The position numbers and the translations under genes were made by a program. This document shows positions 63,037-64,000 of a stretch of 64,000 nucleotides of DNA, piece by piece. The stretch is taken from the NCBI RefSeq assembly GCF_002860205.1, contig NZ_PGVB01000018.1, forward strand, positions 1-64,000, given 5' to 3'. The first letter of the stretch is position 1. Each line of letters starts with the position of its first letter. The notes under the pieces were generated by a model. It had not been told where the DNA came from. It saw only the letters and a list, made by a program, of their open reading frames with translations, and did not search any database. This stretch comes from Bacillus sp. T33-2 (lineage in GTDB: Bacteria > Bacillota > Bacilli > Bacillales > Cytobacillaceae).

Positions 63037-63624
63037 TTATTTTTTTGAATAAAACAAACCGCCGATTAAAAACCCGGACAGAAAGCCGAAAAGATGGGCG
63101 GTGACGTTTATATTCGGCTGGATGAAGGTCATAATGATGCCGATGGCGGCGATTGTCATGATGGTTTGGGAGTTTTCTTTTGAAAGCATGAATCTTTTAA
63201 AAGTGATGATCGCAATATAAAACCCGAACAGGCCGAAAATTGCCCCGCTTGAACCAACATGCGTAAAGGTCAGTGGTTGAAGGAGAAACGTGGCGGCATT
63301 GGCAGCTATTCCAGACACCAAGTATAAGATCAGGAACCTGACTTTACCCACCATACGCTCCAGCGCAGGACCAAACAGGATCAGGGAAAAGCTGTTGAAA
63401 AGCACGTGTGAGAACCCGCTATGGATAAAGACAGGGGTGACAAGCCTCCAGTACTCCCCTTCGGCGATATATAGATTGACGCCTGACATCTGCTCAAATA
63501 TCAGCCTTCCAGGAAAGACAGGTACGTTTGTAACAAGATACAATAGCAGATGTATGGACACAATTGTGGAAACAATTGGATATAAGCGGATAAACTCCTT
63601 AAAGTTTTCGGTTCTTGTAAACAT
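63037..63624 (-). CDS. rhomboid-family intramembrane serine protease
   Basis: A 195-residue protein with six helices. The catalytic Ser is in HVGSSGAIFGLFGFY and the catalytic His in VTAHLFGFLSGF; HSGFSHVLFNSF is the conserved first loop/helix region. The ATG at 63624 follows GGAGGG; an ATG at 63636 overlaps that site. It corresponds in place to B. subtilis ydcA, next to acpS. Confidence 0.9.
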   Translation of the reverse strand: MFTRTENFKEFIRLYPIVSTIVSIHLLLYLVTNVPVFPGRLIFEQMSGVNLYIAEGEYWRLVTPVFIHSGFSHVLFNSFSLILFGPALERMVGKVRFLILYLVSGIAANAATFLLQPLTFTHVGSSGAIFGLFGFYIAIITFKRFMLSKENSQTIMTIAAIGIIMTFIQPNINVTAHLFGFLSGFLIGGLFYSKK

Positions 63625-63733
63625 AAAACCCTCCATGTACTAATAAGAATAGCCTTTTTACATTTCAAAAAAACTGTGGATTGTACATTATTTTCTATGC
63701 ACGGCAATAATTTTTTAGAAGGAAGGTGGCCAA

Positions 63734-64000
63734 ATGATTAAAGGAATCGGGATTGATATCGTTGAGATTGACCGTATTAAAGACATTATGCTGAAACAAG
63801 CCAGGTTTTCAGACCGGATTTTAACTGTTAATGAAAAAAGATCATTTGATGATCTGAACGATAATCGGAAAGCCGAATTTCTTGCGGGACGATTTGCTGC
63901 AAAGGAAGCTTTTTCAAAAGCCGCCGGGACTGGCATTGGCCAGGAATTGTCTTTTCTGGATATCGAAATCGATGCTGACCCGCTTGGCCGCCCCTTTATT
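63734..64000 (+). CDS. acpS: holo-[acyl-carrier-protein] synthase, 5' part
   Basis: Runs off the right edge; 89 codons are seen. MIKGIGIDIVEIDRI at the start has the Mg-binding Asp, and RFAAKEAFSKAAGTGIG is the second signature. It transfers the 4'-phosphopantetheine group to acyl carrier protein. ATG follows GGAAGGTGG. Confidence 0.96.
   Translation, partial: MIKGIGIDIVEIDRIKDIMLKQARFSDRILTVNEKRSFDDLNDNRKAEFLAGRFAAKEAFSKAAGTGIGQELSFLDIEIDADPLGRPFI

Overview
The window looks like a chromosomal segment of a Bacillaceae bacterium (Bacillus/Mesobacillus-like). The left backbone (rRNA-tRNA cluster, rocF, sigW-rsiW, cdaA-cdaR-glmM-glmS with a glmS ribozyme) and the right backbone (ddl-murF-esterase-cshA-uvsE-ydbS-ydbT-rhomboid-acpS) follow an order familiar from Bacillus subtilis relatives. 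Strong AGGAGG-type ribosome binding sites, GTG/TTG starts, a Spo0E-type sporulation phosphatase, RsiW/SigW and a YpzG-like small protein all support this placement. No genus can be fixed from the sequence alone.

Layout. 1-1.35 kb: 3' end of a 5S rRNA and ten intact tRNA genes, plus a truncated copy of tRNA-Thr. 1.5-10.1 kb: core genes (arginase, the SigW envelope-stress pair, c-di-AMP synthesis, amino-sugar synthesis). 10-24.5 kb: accessory DNA with an AraC-type regulator flanked by short repeats, a GNAT gene, a frameshifted IS256-type transposase, an arsenic operon (arsR-arsB-arsC-arsD-arsA-phosphatase-HesB), a decayed MerR-linked module, IS1182 debris, and a minus-strand arsR-arsP operon with a Cys-rich small protein. 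24.5-32.6 kb: a metal block with a MntABCD-type uptake transporter behind a MntR-box-like site, a MntR-like regulator, and a P-type ATPase surrounded by proteins sharing an H-x-x-P-G-R-x-R motif. 33-36.9 kb: several broken genes (YibF-like, MurB-like, a small ORF) and small conserved proteins. 36.9-40.8 kb: a flavin/redox block (LLM oxidoreductase, two FMN reductases, SufR-like regulator, Mn/Fe superoxide dismutase). 41-50.5 kb: mixed housekeeping and membrane genes and short repeats. 50.5-64 kb: backbone genes (rodA, mgtE, ddl, murF, cshA, uvsE, ydbS, ydbT, rhomboid protease, partial acpS).

Main points of interest. (1) The last gene of the arsenic operon, a HesB/IscA-like protein, has an in-frame TGA exactly where a Cys is expected, followed by hairpins that could act as a bacterial SECIS; it is either a selenocysteine codon or a recent nonsense mutation. 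(2) A 16-bp palindrome AATCAAACGTTTGATT recurs at five intergenic places, looking like a TetR-type operator set with no TetR gene in the window. (3) A TATACC-N4-GGTATA motif marks both sides of the divergent SufR-like/sodA promoter region and recurs near 35 kb. (4) The Mn uptake / HMA-like P-type ATPase block looks like paired metal import and export, with a MntR-like regulator that seems to lack several canonical metal ligands. Many accessory genes carry single-base frameshifts, so assembly error versus real decay must be settled before conclusions about loss of function.
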